Source of the DNA: an uncultured Prevotellaceae bacterium
GTDB lineage: Bacteria > Bacteroidota > Bacteroidia > Bacteroidales > Bacteroidaceae
NCBI GenBank assembly: GCA_946415365.1
Contig: CAMKSE010000010.1
Coordinates: 80,960 to 144,959, forward strand
Length of the DNA stretch: 64,000 nucleotides
Direction of reading: 5' to 3'
In this document: in pieces, positions 1 through 6,320 of the stretch
Numbering within the stretch: the stretch's first letter is position 1
How the letters are laid out: each line of letters starts with the position of its first letter
The notes under the pieces: generated by a model
Seen by the model: only the letters and a program-made list of their open reading frames with translations
What the model was told of the DNA's origin: nothing
The model's database searches: none
Made by a program: the position numbers and the translations under genes

Positions 1-2
1 AG

Positions 3-209
3 AAACGATATGAGGAGGTGGCTGGCTTTATTGAGGCCAATCACAGGAATCCGTCGAAGTATGTTGATGGAGAGAGGTTGATGGTTCACTTCCTCAAGCG
101 TGGGCGGAAAATGTTGAATGCTGGGGAGTTGAAGGAACCGAGGCTGAGTCAGTTCTTGGTACTGTTGGAATTGTCTGAACGGTGCAGGCGGGTGAACCAG
201 TGGAAGTGA
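3..209 (+). CDS. C-terminal fragment of a helicase-associated-like protein (5' end outside window)
   Basis: The frame is open from the window edge and ends at TGA 207-209, so only the last 68 residues are visible. The fragment is basic and helical, with the pattern RYEEVAGFIEANHRNPSK, then GRKMLNAGEL, then LLELSE and VNQW at the end. This spacing of aromatic, Arg/Lys and Gly residues resembles the small helicase-associated repeat domain found at the C-terminus of some Bacteroidetes helicase-like proteins; that is a family impression, not a proven match. A GTG at 18 could serve as a start, but the frame stays open upstream with similar sequence, so a truncated longer gene is more likely. A hairpin with a T-run follows 12 bases after the stop. 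Confidence 0.5.
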   Translation, partial: KRYEEVAGFIEANHRNPSKYVDGERLMVHFLKRGRKMLNAGELKEPRLSQFLVLLELSERCRRVNQWK

Positions 210-221
210 TCAGTAAGTATT

Positions 222-267
222 AGCAGCAGCTATAGCTTCGAGTTGAAGTTATAGCTGCTGTTATTTT
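222..267 (+). terminator. Intrinsic terminator-like hairpin after the first gene
   Basis: An 18-bp imperfect stem (222-239 with 245-262, mostly Watson-Crick plus wobble pairs) with a 5-base loop is followed by ATTTTT. The stem sequence AGCAGCTATA is nearly shared with the terminator at 11537-11578. Confidence 0.7.
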
Positions 268-296
268 TACACCTTAAGTTCTTCACCAACAACCCT

Positions 297-575
297 ACTC
301 CCTTCTTGACCTTTCTCCAACCACCTATTCCTCCTTCTTGCGTCCCGATGGTAGCAAGCGGCAAAGCCGAGCGCATAAGGAGATAATCTCAACCACCCCA
401 CCCCCTCCTTACTGTAATGAGGGGCCTCAACCCCCTTTCCAAACCTTTAATTTTATTGACCTCTGTCGCGACTCGGGATAGCCTAAGCGAGCTTAGCTCT
501 CCTCTCGCTGTTCCGTCAGTTCTTCCGTTTTGGTATCGCGGGACACACGATGAGTTTTTAATCGGCTGGCGCATG
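297..575. repeat. Mosaic hairpin repeat, copy 1 (degenerate)
   Basis: This gap holds no gene. It carries C-rich cassettes (CCACCCCACCCCCTCC then GAGGGG), the short hairpin CGGCAAAGCCG at 359-369, and from about 513 the signature TTCCGTTTTGGTATCGCGGGA followed by ATGAGTTTTTAATCGGCTGG. The same signature recurs at 5032-5075. The GGGACAC hairpin here has one mispair, so the copy is decayed. Confidence 0.7.
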
Positions 576-708
576 GGGTAGGTGAGAGGTATTGTTTTAC
601 AAAGCTGATGTTACTAGCCATTACCGAAAATGGGAAGGAAATTGCACGAAAATGAAGAAAAAGTACAAAAAAAATAGATGAAAGAGGATATAATTCAAAT
701 AAAAACTG

Positions 709-717
709 TATATTTGC
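709..717 (+). promoter_or_regulatory. Bacteroidetes -7 promoter box for the DUF1653 gene
   Basis: TATATTTGC matches TAnnTTTGC, 31 bases before the ATG at 749. No clear -33 box is seen. Confidence 0.6.
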
Positions 718-748
718 AGCATGAATTTAAAATAACTTGAAACTGGTT

Positions 749-979
749 ATGACGGGTGCAATACGATATTATCGTCACTTTAAGGGCGGGAAATATAAGG
801 TTCTGGCCATCGGACAGGACAGTGAATCATTGACGCCTGTTGTGGTTTATCAGGCTCTATACGGCGACCACAAGGTATGGGTGCGTCCCAAAGAGATGTT
901 TGATGGTGTTGTTGAGAGAGATGGTAAAACTATAAAACGTTTCACGGAGATAACTAAGGAAGAGGCTTATGAGAAGTGA
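749..979 (+). CDS. DUF1653 domain protein
   Basis: A 76-residue protein covering almost the whole DUF1653 domain: a YYRHFKGGKYKVL start, SLTPVVVYQALYGDH in the middle, WVRPKEMF, and KRFTEI at the end. The family is small, probably cytoplasmic and of unknown function. ATG 749 is preferred; a TTG at 737 would add four residues. The frame continues past the TGA at 977-979 without another stop until 1255, which is unusual (see the next gene). It lies first in a small cluster ending in a phosphoribosyltransferase-like gene, with a promoter box at 709. Confidence 0.8.
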   Translation: MTGAIRYYRHFKGGKYKVLAIGQDSESLTPVVVYQALYGDHKVWVRPKEMFDGVVERDGKTIKRFTEITKEEAYEK

Positions 980-1003
980 AGCGGTAATAATCATCGGGTA
1001 AGC

Positions 1004-1255
1004 TTGTCGGAGATTGTTGCCCGTGCGGAGAAAACGAGGCATTTTAACCTGAACATATTTGCTGACGGGGCGATAAGCGCGGCTTGCCGTGAGGTCTTGG
1101 ATAACATTGACGGTCTTAGTTACTATGTTAGCGGAAGGATGTTTTATTGGCAGATGGGGGACTTTACTGGCAGTTGTCCTTGGCCTGAAGGGAAAGAACA
1201 GGAAATCATTGAAAAACGACCAACCACAAGGCGTGAACTGGTTGCAATACTATAA
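1004..1255 (+). CDS. Hypothetical protein in frame with DUF1653 gene
   Basis: An 83-residue product with TTG as its only conventional start after the preceding stop; I do not recognise the family. It is moderately charged, with a Tyr/Trp/Gly-rich middle (YYVSGRMFYWQMGDF) and a Pro/Lys-rich end. It is in the same frame as the DUF1653 gene and separated from it by one TGA (977-979), with sense codons between the stop and the TTG. It could be a separate small gene or the second half of a DUF1653 fusion broken by a stop. The next gene starts 15 bases downstream, so co-transcription is likely. Confidence 0.45.
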   Translation: MSEIVARAEKTRHFNLNIFADGAISAACREVLDNIDGLSYYVSGRMFYWQMGDFTGSCPWPEGKEQEIIEKRPTTRRELVAIL

Positions 1256-1270
1256 GAGAAAGGAGGTCTT

Positions 1271-1957
1271 ATGAGAACTTTTGAAAACCTACAATATGGT
1301 GATGAAACTGTAATCAAGGCTTCTCTTGAGGCTTTGGCAGACAAGACCACTGGTGTAGAAGAATACCGCAAGGCGTTCCGCGTGCTTGGTGAGGAACTTG
1401 GTAAGGTCTTAGCTTATGAGTATAAAGTAACTCCCGCAGAGCAAACGATGTTGGTATGTGCCTCGGAAGATGCTGATTGGTTGGCGACAGGTGTTGAATC
1501 GGGATTCGGCAGGGGCGAATTGAAGAAATCGGTATATTGGAGTTCGCGAGAGGTGGTGCATACCAATGCGGATGGTTCGAAAGTGGAAATATCGCCTATA
1601 GAGAAAGCATACGAAGAATCGATAGATGATTGTCAGTTACTGGTAATCGTCAAATCGATCATTAGTACCTCATGTGTGGTAAAGACGCAGCTGACCAGAC
1701 TGATAGGGAAGATAAGCCCGAAACAGATAGCGATACTTGCACCCGTCATGTATAAGGATGGTATCCCAAATTTGATGCGAGAATTTCCTGAGGAGATAAA
1801 CCGTAAGTTCCATTTTATAACGTTTGCCATTGACGATGAGCGTGAAGGTAGTGAGGTGGTACCTGGAATAGGGGGAATGGTGTATCCGCGGCTTGGACTT
1901 GTAGATATCGAAACTAAGAACCATTACATACCGGAAATGGTGCTCAAGAAGATGTGA
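1271..1957 (+). CDS. Uracil phosphoribosyltransferase-like protein (divergent)
   Basis: 228 residues. The N-terminus has YRKAFRVLGEELGKVLAYE, the middle has a hydrophobic strand followed by a loop (LLVIVKSIISTSCVVKTQL) placed like the PRPP loop of type I phosphoribosyltransferases, and the C-terminal third has VVPGIGGMVYPRLGL, reminiscent of the PGxGDAGDR loop of uracil phosphoribosyltransferase. The acidic pair normally found in the PRPP loop is replaced by VKS, so catalysis is doubtful. The ATG is preceded by AAAGGAGG (1258-1265), a strong Shine-Dalgarno match unusual for this group. It follows the DUF1653 and hypothetical genes and is probably co-transcribed. Function unknown; fold assignment is inference. 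Confidence 0.5.
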   Translation: MRTFENLQYGDETVIKASLEALADKTTGVEEYRKAFRVLGEELGKVLAYEYKVTPAEQTMLVCASEDADWLATGVESGFGRGELKKSVYWSSREVVHTNADGSKVEISPIEKAYEESIDDCQLLVIVKSIISTSCVVKTQLTRLIGKISPKQIAILAPVMYKDGIPNLMREFPEEINRKFHFITFAIDDEREGSEVVPGIGGMVYPRLGLVDIETKNHYIPEMVLKKM

Positions 1958-2180
1958 GGGAGCTCTAAATTCCTCATAAAATTTTGGGAATTCCTTATAA
2001 AATCAATGGATTTTTATTGTCAATATTTATAACTAGTTCATTTTCAAGAGAATATAAAATTCTATTTTTGCTCATAAAATTTCAAATATTTGATAGAGTT
2101 CTCCCAGCTGATCTGGCACAGGGGCGTGTTTAATGTCAATGACTTGATGAATAATACCATCGGGGCGATGATAGGGGGCT
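1958..2180. other. AT-rich gap, nothing recognised
   Basis: Strongly AT-rich up to about 2100, then ordinary composition. I see no credible ORF, RNA gene or terminator in it. The mosaic repeat follows directly. Confidence 0.5.
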
Positions 2181-2385
2181 TTTTCGAAATCCTCCGTCCC
2201 CTTTGCCTAAAGGGGCTCCACCTCTCCCTGCGTTCCCTCCCCTCAGGGAAGGGAGAAACTGAAAATCGCAGGAACCGACGATTTACAGAATTCTGGTATC
2301 GCTCGCAAAGCCTGTGCCCTAAAGGGCGAGCGATGAGTTCTTATCGGCTGGCGTAGAGTGCAAAGCCGAGCTCAAAAAAAAAGCC
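2181..2385. repeat. Mosaic hairpin repeat, copy 2 (full length)
   Basis: A full copy of the roughly 200-bp repeat. In order: hairpin CCCCTTTGCCTAAAGGGG, a C-rich CCCTCCCC/GGGAAGGGAG cassette, hairpin AAATCG (2263-2268) with CGATTT (2279-2284) around loop CAGGAACCGA, linker TTCTGGTA, hairpin TCGCTCGC (2299-2306) with GCGAGCGA (2326-2333), then TCGGCT pairing with AGCCGA, and an A-run. Near-identical copies lie at 2946, 10380 and 10977. Confidence 0.9.
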
Positions 2386-2415
2386 CCAAAATTTGGAATT
2401 TATCCAAAAATATCG

Positions 2416-2424
2416 TATCTTTGC
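2416..2424 (+). promoter_or_regulatory. Bacteroidetes -33/-7 promoter for hicB-like gene
   Basis: TATCTTTGC with TTTG at 2392-2395, 20 bases upstream, matches the -33/-7 arrangement. The repeat copy ends just before the -33 box. Confidence 0.7.
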
Positions 2425-2444
2425 CCCGCAAAAGGAGAGTAACA

Positions 2445-2714
2445 ATGAATACAATAGAGATTAACAGCACTGGAATTAAAGTTGACGTATCGGTTTTCTT
2501 GTTCAAGGAAGACGATGTGTTCCATGCTTATTGCCCAGAATTAGATTTGGTTGGGTACGACTATACTGAGGAGGGCGCTAAGAAGAGTTTCGAGTGGGTT
2601 TTGAAAGACTATCTCGACTATACTGTTGAAAATGGAACTCTTGAACAGGATTTACTGAATCACGGTTGGCGAAAAACAAAGTCTGGGAAGGTCTCAGAGC
2701 CTACACCGTCCTGA
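2445..2714 (+). CDS. HicB-like antitoxin, orphan
   Basis: 89 residues. The core FHAYCPELDLVGYDYTEEGAKK has the HicB-type half RNase H-like fold signature (a 'CPELdlvg.G.t.eeA...' strand-helix pattern), followed by a helix ending near LLNHGW. In this family the protein neutralises a HicA mRNA interferase and represses its own operon. No HicA-sized basic ORF is present on either side, so it is an orphan or has lost its partner. The start is the ATG after AAAGGAG (2430-2436), 21 bases after the -7 box; an in-frame extension upstream would translate the repeat and is rejected. Confidence 0.7.
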   Translation: MNTIEINSTGIKVDVSVFLFKEDDVFHAYCPELDLVGYDYTEEGAKKSFEWVLKDYLDYTVENGTLEQDLLNHGWRKTKSGKVSEPTPS

Positions 2715-2945
2715 ATTGATAATACGTAACACTTTGTCAAACCTTGGCAAGACCAAGCAAGACTTCTTTGATTGGTATTACAAGAAATAAAGGTAAGCAA
2801 GTCATTCAGCCTCGTCTGTTAATTTTTGATATAACTGAAAATCGTTGTACCGTAAGCATCCAACCTCTTTTCAGGAGTTGTCGAAAATAGTCAATACCTT
2901 TCTTTTAGTCACTTCGCTTAGTAAAAGCGGCAAAGCCGAGCGGTG
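2715..2945. other. Gap with short hairpins, no gene
   Basis: No credible gene. An inverted CTTTTA (2902-2907) / TAAAAG (2922-2927) is followed at once by hairpin CGGCAAAGCCG (2928-2938). The same pair of structures recurs at 12281-12320, so this is another module of the mosaic repeat. Confidence 0.55.
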
Positions 2946-3148
2946 TTTCGAAATCCTCCGTCCCCTTTGCCTAAAGGGGCTCCACCTCTCCCTGCGTTCC
3001 CTCCCCTCAGGGAAGGGAGAAACTGAAAATCGCAGGAACCGACGATTTACAGAATTCTGGTATCGCTCGCAAAGCCTGTGCCCTAAAGGGCGAGCGATGA
3101 GTTCTTATCGGCTGGCGCAGAGTGCAAAGCAGAGCTCAAAAAAAAGCC
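2946..3148. repeat. Mosaic hairpin repeat, copy 3 (full length)
   Basis: Almost identical to the copy at 2181, with the same hairpins in the same order. The final TCGGCT...AGCCGA stem carries one change (AGCAGA), which weakens that stem. It ends in an A-run about 50 bases before the next promoter. Confidence 0.9.
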
Positions 3149-3199
3149 ATAAAACACAAAGATTTGCGCTAAAAAGGTGATAGTTTGGGAAAAAATGAT

Positions 3200-3208
3200 T
3201 AACTTTGC
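3200..3208 (+). promoter_or_regulatory. Bacteroidetes -7 promoter box
   Basis: TAACTTTGC matches TAnnTTTGC, 33 bases before the ATG at 3242. It probably drives the small gene and the wecA-like gene together. Confidence 0.65.
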
Positions 3209-3241
3209 GGCGGAATTTGAAATTTATGGGGAAATATAATC

Positions 3242-3574
3242 ATGGATAAGGATAAAATTACTCTACAAGAGGAGACTAACGACGGACAGAGCGTGTTCCT
3301 TTATTATGATGCCATGGCGGGGGTGTACCTGGCTTATGGCTTGTCGGCTTACTATACGACGATGGTGACGGATCCGTATATGTCGTATTCGGAATTGATG
3401 CACATGCCGGTGGCGCTGCTGAGACGGAATCATATCAAGGATCTCCGGCAGAGTCTGGTGAAGCTGGAGCATACGCAGAAGCAGTATTATCACTTCCAGA
3501 CACGGCAGAAGATCGGTAAGGAGGGTTATGAGCGATGGGCGCAAGCGCTGCTTGCGAAACAGTATGCAGTATAG
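3242..3574 (+). CDS. Conserved-looking hypothetical protein upstream of wecA-like gene
   Basis: 110 residues; family not recognised. It has no signal peptide or membrane segment. The first half is aromatic-rich (FLYYDAMAGVYLAYGLSAYYT) and the second half is basic and helical (LRQSLVKLEHTQKQYYHFQTRQK). The stop is 18 bases before the wecA-like start and a good promoter lies 33 bases upstream, so the two genes are very likely one operon. Any role in glycan assembly would be inferred only from that position. Confidence 0.65.
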   Translation: MDKDKITLQEETNDGQSVFLYYDAMAGVYLAYGLSAYYTTMVTDPYMSYSELMHMPVALLRRNHIKDLRQSLVKLEHTQKQYYHFQTRQKIGKEGYERWAQALLAKQYAV

Positions 3575-3592
3575 GCGGTATTTTTTTCGATT

Positions 3593-4816
3593 ATGGAGAA
3601 TTGGATGATTGGTGCTCTGGTGATGGTGGTGGCGATGGTGACATCTCTGATGGTGTTTCCATGGGCACTGAAGTTTGCCAGAGAGCATGGGATTGTGGAT
3701 AATCCCAATGCCCGGAAGCTGCAACGCGTACCTGTGCCGGTATTCGGTGGCGTCGTGGTGTATTCGGGGATATTGGTGGGAGGACTGGTGCTCTCAGTTT
3801 TTATGTGGACCACGGTGATGGTGAATGGTCTTATCGGCATGGGCATTTTGCTGTTGCTTGGCTTGTGGGACGATCAGAAGGATATCTCGGCGCTGTTGAG
3901 GTTTCTTATTGAGATAGCGCTTGTGTCGGCTTTCATTGCGCTGACGGACGTGTATATCGACGATCTCCACGGGCTGTGGGGAATTAATGAGTTAAATGAC
4001 TGGGTAGCCATCCCTCTTTCGGTGTTCGTAGGTGCGTCGATTATCAATGCCGTGAACCTGATTGACGGCGTGGACGGTTATTCGAGCGGGTATGGCATGA
4101 TGGCGTGTATGTGCTTCGGACTGTGCTACTGGACGGTGTGGAGCCCGACGATGACGTGTCTGACGATGATTGTGATCGGGGCGCTTTTCCCGTTTTTCAT
4201 GCATAATGTGTTCGGCCAGAGGTCGAGGATGTTCATCGGGGACGGCGGCACGCTGATGCTGGGTATGTTTCTAACCGTATGTGCGTTCTATGCACTGAGT
4301 TCGACGCAGCCGTGTAACAAGCTGGACGAGAAGGGATTGTGCCTTCTGGCTTATGCGTTGGCAGTGTTGTGTATACCGTTATATGATACGTTGAGGGTGT
4401 TTACGATGCGCATCTTGAGGGGGAAGTCGCCCTTCAAGCCGGACAAGACGCATCTGCATCATCTGTTTATTGACATGGGATTCTCGCATCTGGGTGCGGC
4501 TCTGTCTATCCTGATTGCTAATTTGTCGGTGGTATTGGCCTGGCTTGTCAGCTGGAAACTGGGGGCGAACGCGGATGTGCAGATGTATGTCGTTGTCGTC
4601 TTCGGATTCTTGGTGACTTTTGCGTTTTATAAGTTTATGAAGGTGCAGCAGAATGGCGGTCCGGTGGATGAGGATGGGTATCCGCAGGGGACGTGGCTGT
4701 GGCACAGGATGTGTGCGTTGGGGCATTATTCGCACAAGGAGAAAAAGCGGACTTGGAAGGTGTTGAGGAGAATCGTGGATGGGCCGCTGATGGGGGGGAT
4801 TGGCTCAAAAGACTAA
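3593..4816 (+). CDS. wecA: Undecaprenyl-phosphate sugar-1-phosphate transferase, WecA/TagO family
   Basis: 407 residues, polytopic inner-membrane protein of the MraY/WecA superfamily. The family transfers a HexNAc-1-phosphate from a UDP-sugar to undecaprenyl phosphate, starting O-antigen, teichoic acid or capsule synthesis. Visible signatures: KLQRVPVPVFGG near residue 40, the Asp-Asp motif in GLWDDQKD near 92, NAVNLIDGVDG near 152, FIGDGG near 214, and the cytoplasmic His-rich loop THLHHLF near 287. About ten hydrophobic helices are apparent. The length is a little over the usual 350-390 because of a basic C-terminal tail. The sugar specificity cannot be read. It follows a small unknown gene, with a mosaic repeat downstream. 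Confidence 0.88.
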   Translation: MENWMIGALVMVVAMVTSLMVFPWALKFAREHGIVDNPNARKLQRVPVPVFGGVVVYSGILVGGLVLSVFMWTTVMVNGLIGMGILLLLGLWDDQKDISALLRFLIEIALVSAFIALTDVYIDDLHGLWGINELNDWVAIPLSVFVGASIINAVNLIDGVDGYSSGYGMMACMCFGLCYWTVWSPTMTCLTMIVIGALFPFFMHNVFGQRSRMFIGDGGTLMLGMFLTVCAFYALSSTQPCNKLDEKGLCLLAYALAVLCIPLYDTLRVFTMRILRGKSPFKPDKTHLHHLFIDMGFSHLGAALSILIANLSVVLAWLVSWKLGANADVQMYVVVVFGFLVTFAFYKFMKVQQNGGPVDEDGYPQGTWLWHRMCALGHYSHKEKKRTWKVLRRIVDGPLMGGIGSKD

Positions 4817-5125
4817 TCCTCCTTTGGAAGGAGGGTGCCTCCAACCACCCTACTCCCTCCTTCATAATGAGGGACCTCAACCTTCTCCCCAAACCCCTCA
4901 GCCCTCTCCAGGGCAGGGGCTTAACACAGAAAATTGCGGAAACCGACAATTTTCTTCCGTTTTGGTAAGCCGGGACACGGCTTGTCCTTTTCACTTAATC
5001 AGGAAGTCGCAGAAACCGCGACTTCCTGATTGTTTTGGTATCGCGGGACACGCGATGATCTCTTTATCGGCTGTGCGGGAGGAAGGCGGGACACGCGATG
5101 AGTTTTTAATCGGCTGCGCTGGAGA
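4817..5125. repeat. Mosaic hairpin repeat, copy 4 (two covarying hairpin pairs)
   Basis: This gene-free stretch holds C-rich cassettes and then two successive two-hairpin units. Unit one: AGAAAATTG (4928-4936) / CAATTTTCT (4947-4955) around CGGAAACCGA, linker TTCCGTTTTGGT, then AAGCCG-GGACA-CGGCTT (4967-4983). Unit two: a perfect 14-bp stem 4997-5010 / 5018-5031 around AGAAACC, linker GTTTTGGTA, then TCGCG-GGACA-CGCGA (5041-5055). Loops and linkers are conserved; stems differ but remain paired. Confidence 0.9.
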
Positions 5126-5220
5126 CTTGACTCCTGACTCCTTTACCTCCTTACTCATTTGTTGTTTGTTAAAATGACTAAATAATGCTATTGGATATGC
5201 GTAAATTAGCAAAATTTGAT

Positions 5221-5229
5221 TATTTTTGC
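5221..5229 (+). promoter_or_regulatory. Bacteroidetes -7 promoter box before gene remnant
   Basis: TATTTTTGC matches TAnnTTTGC, 18 bases before the ATG at 5248, so the promoter has outlived the gene. Confidence 0.6.
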
Positions 5230-5247
5230 AGATGAAATAGCAAAGAC

Positions 5248-5358
5248 ATGGAAAAAGTAAGGAGCATAACAGACTGGATTTCATCCAAACCACCACGTGG
5301 AAAATATACGTTTTCTCGCGAGGAACTATTGTCTTCATTCCCAGAAATGAGGCCATAG
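5248..5358 (+). pseudogene. N-terminal remnant of an AbiEi-type antitoxin or winged-helix regulator
   Basis: 36 residues with a proper promoter and ATG, then a premature TAG. The peptide ITDWISSKPPRGKYTF followed by SREELLSSFPEM looks like the first helices of the winged-helix domain that starts AbiEi-type abortive-infection antitoxins ('...KG..TFs.eel...fp....t...sL'). The rest of the domain is missing and the following 150 bases show no continuation in any frame. The family assignment is a weak pattern match. Confidence 0.4.
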
Positions 5359-5452
5359 ATGTATAGGGGGCTGCGGAGATGTAGGATGAAAGACGGCAGA
5401 TGAAAGATGTGTGGGCTTCAGGAGTGGCCTTGCACAAAAGCGGTATATGAAC

Positions 5453-5490
5453 ATCCCCCGATCGGTTCTTCATGAACTGGGTCGGGGGAT
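5453..5490. terminator. Hairpin downstream of the S24 repressor fragment
   Basis: ATCCCCCGA (5453-5461) pairs perfectly with TCGGGGGAT (5482-5490), with a small GTTC/GAAC hairpin nested in the loop. It lies just past the stop of the minus-strand gene. No long T-run is present on either strand. Confidence 0.5.
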
Positions 5491-5514
5491 GCTGTGTTCG
5501 TGAATGTCAGGAGG

Positions 5515-6030
5515 TCATTGGCGGCGGTAGTTGCCGACGACCTTGTAGATCTCGAGGATGATGTCCTTGGGAATCTTGGACTCTACAGGATTGCCATCGA
5601 TCATCTGGATGAATGTGATGCTTTGTTCGTCATCCTGTGTAGGAGAGACCCTGCGGAGTACTTTGAACTCCTTGGTTACAACTACACAGATGAAATCACC
5701 GGGAATGTACTTTTCCCACGTAGCATATTTCTTCAAAGCGATGATGTCAGCAGGCATGATGATTGGCGCAAGCGACTTATCGGTGTTGATGCACATGAAA
5801 TCGAAGTCGCCAGCCATTGGGAAAGACATCGTTATCTCGTTGCCGGTAGATATAGGCTGCCCGTCGCTGTCCAGGCACGATTCAAAGTCCGTGTTGTAGA
5901 GCAGTTTTTCTTCAACTGCTTCTACGCGAGGTTCAAACGGCTTGCTTCTGCCCAGATATTGATTGCCCTCTCCTGTGTACAGCCATGCAGCACTTACGCC
6001 GTATTTCTGACAGAATAGATTCCCAAAGCT
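5515..6030 (-). pseudogene. 5'-truncated phage-type repressor with S24-like C-terminal domain
   Basis: On the minus strand the frame is open from about 6030 to a stop at 5515-5517. It begins within NISFGNLFCQKYGV, then AAWLYTGEGN, the usual end of the DNA-binding part of Bacteroidetes XRE-S24 repressors ('...W.l.GeG'). A linker and an S24/LexA-like fold follow (DKSLAPIIMPADIIAL, then YIPGDFICVVVTKEFKVLRRV). The canonical GDSMEP is degenerate, with Ser in DKSLAP. The first part of the helix-turn-helix is missing because the plus strand beyond 6028 encodes a recombinase tail. The last 104 residues could still be made from an internal ATG at 5829. It is probably a remnant of an excised phage or mobile element. 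Confidence 0.6.
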
Positions 6031-6159
6031 GATGTTGAGGCAGCCTTTAAGATGTATGACAGCAAGAGCTTTACACTGGCAGAAATAGAAATGCGTACAG
6101 GTGTGAAGCGTCCGACTCTTTATCTGTATTTGAATAGGAGAAAAAATGGGGAACTATGA
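6028..6159 (+). pseudogene. C-terminal tail of a serine recombinase (resolvase/invertase)
   Basis: A 43-codon fragment ending at TGA 6157-6159: ADVEAAFKMYDSKSF, then TLAEIEMRTGVKRPTLYLYL. This is the C-terminal helix-turn-helix of resolvase-type serine recombinases ('a..my....ysi.eIa...gvs..TlYr.l'). The catalytic domain is absent upstream, where the opposite strand carries a truncated repressor. The two broken genes meet at about 6028, which reads as a deletion or integration scar. I infer it is non-functional. Confidence 0.65.
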
Positions 6160-6212
6160 TGTTATACAAAGTTTTTTTGGAGGGTAATACCACCCAAAAT
6201 ATGCTGATAGCA

Positions 6213-6247
6213 CTACGGTAACCCCTAAAAAAAGTGGGTTACCGAAG
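6213..6247. promoter_or_regulatory. Inverted repeat upstream of the first AAA-DUF234 gene
   Basis: CGGTAACCC (6216-6224) pairs perfectly with GGGTTACCG (6236-6244) around an A-rich loop, and the stem extends outward by ACT/AGT after one mismatch. It lies 43 bases before the -7 box at 6290. It could be an operator, a terminator of leftover transcription, or a recombination site. Confidence 0.45.
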
Positions 6248-6289
6248 TAAAATAACGCATTTTTTCTTTTTGATTCCAATAAAATTTAT

Positions 6290-6298
6290 TATCTTTGC
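6290..6298 (+). promoter_or_regulatory. Bacteroidetes -7 promoter box for AAA-DUF234 gene 1
   Basis: TATCTTTGC, 22 bases before the ATG at 6321. Confidence 0.7.
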
Positions 6299-6320
6299 AC
6301 CAAAAATAAACATATTGGGT

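Noticed and set aside
2090..3180. ORFs across the repeat copies, all giving nearly the same peptide (e.g. at 2090-2356, 2845-3180, 10375-10596)
   Set aside because: They translate the mosaic repeat itself; identity is at DNA level with hairpins conserved, no promoter or start context, and frames break in the truncated copies.
5494..6018. 174-codon plus-strand ORF over the S24 repressor fragment
   Set aside because: The minus strand gives clear repressor features (WLYTGEG, S24-like fold); the plus reading does not.
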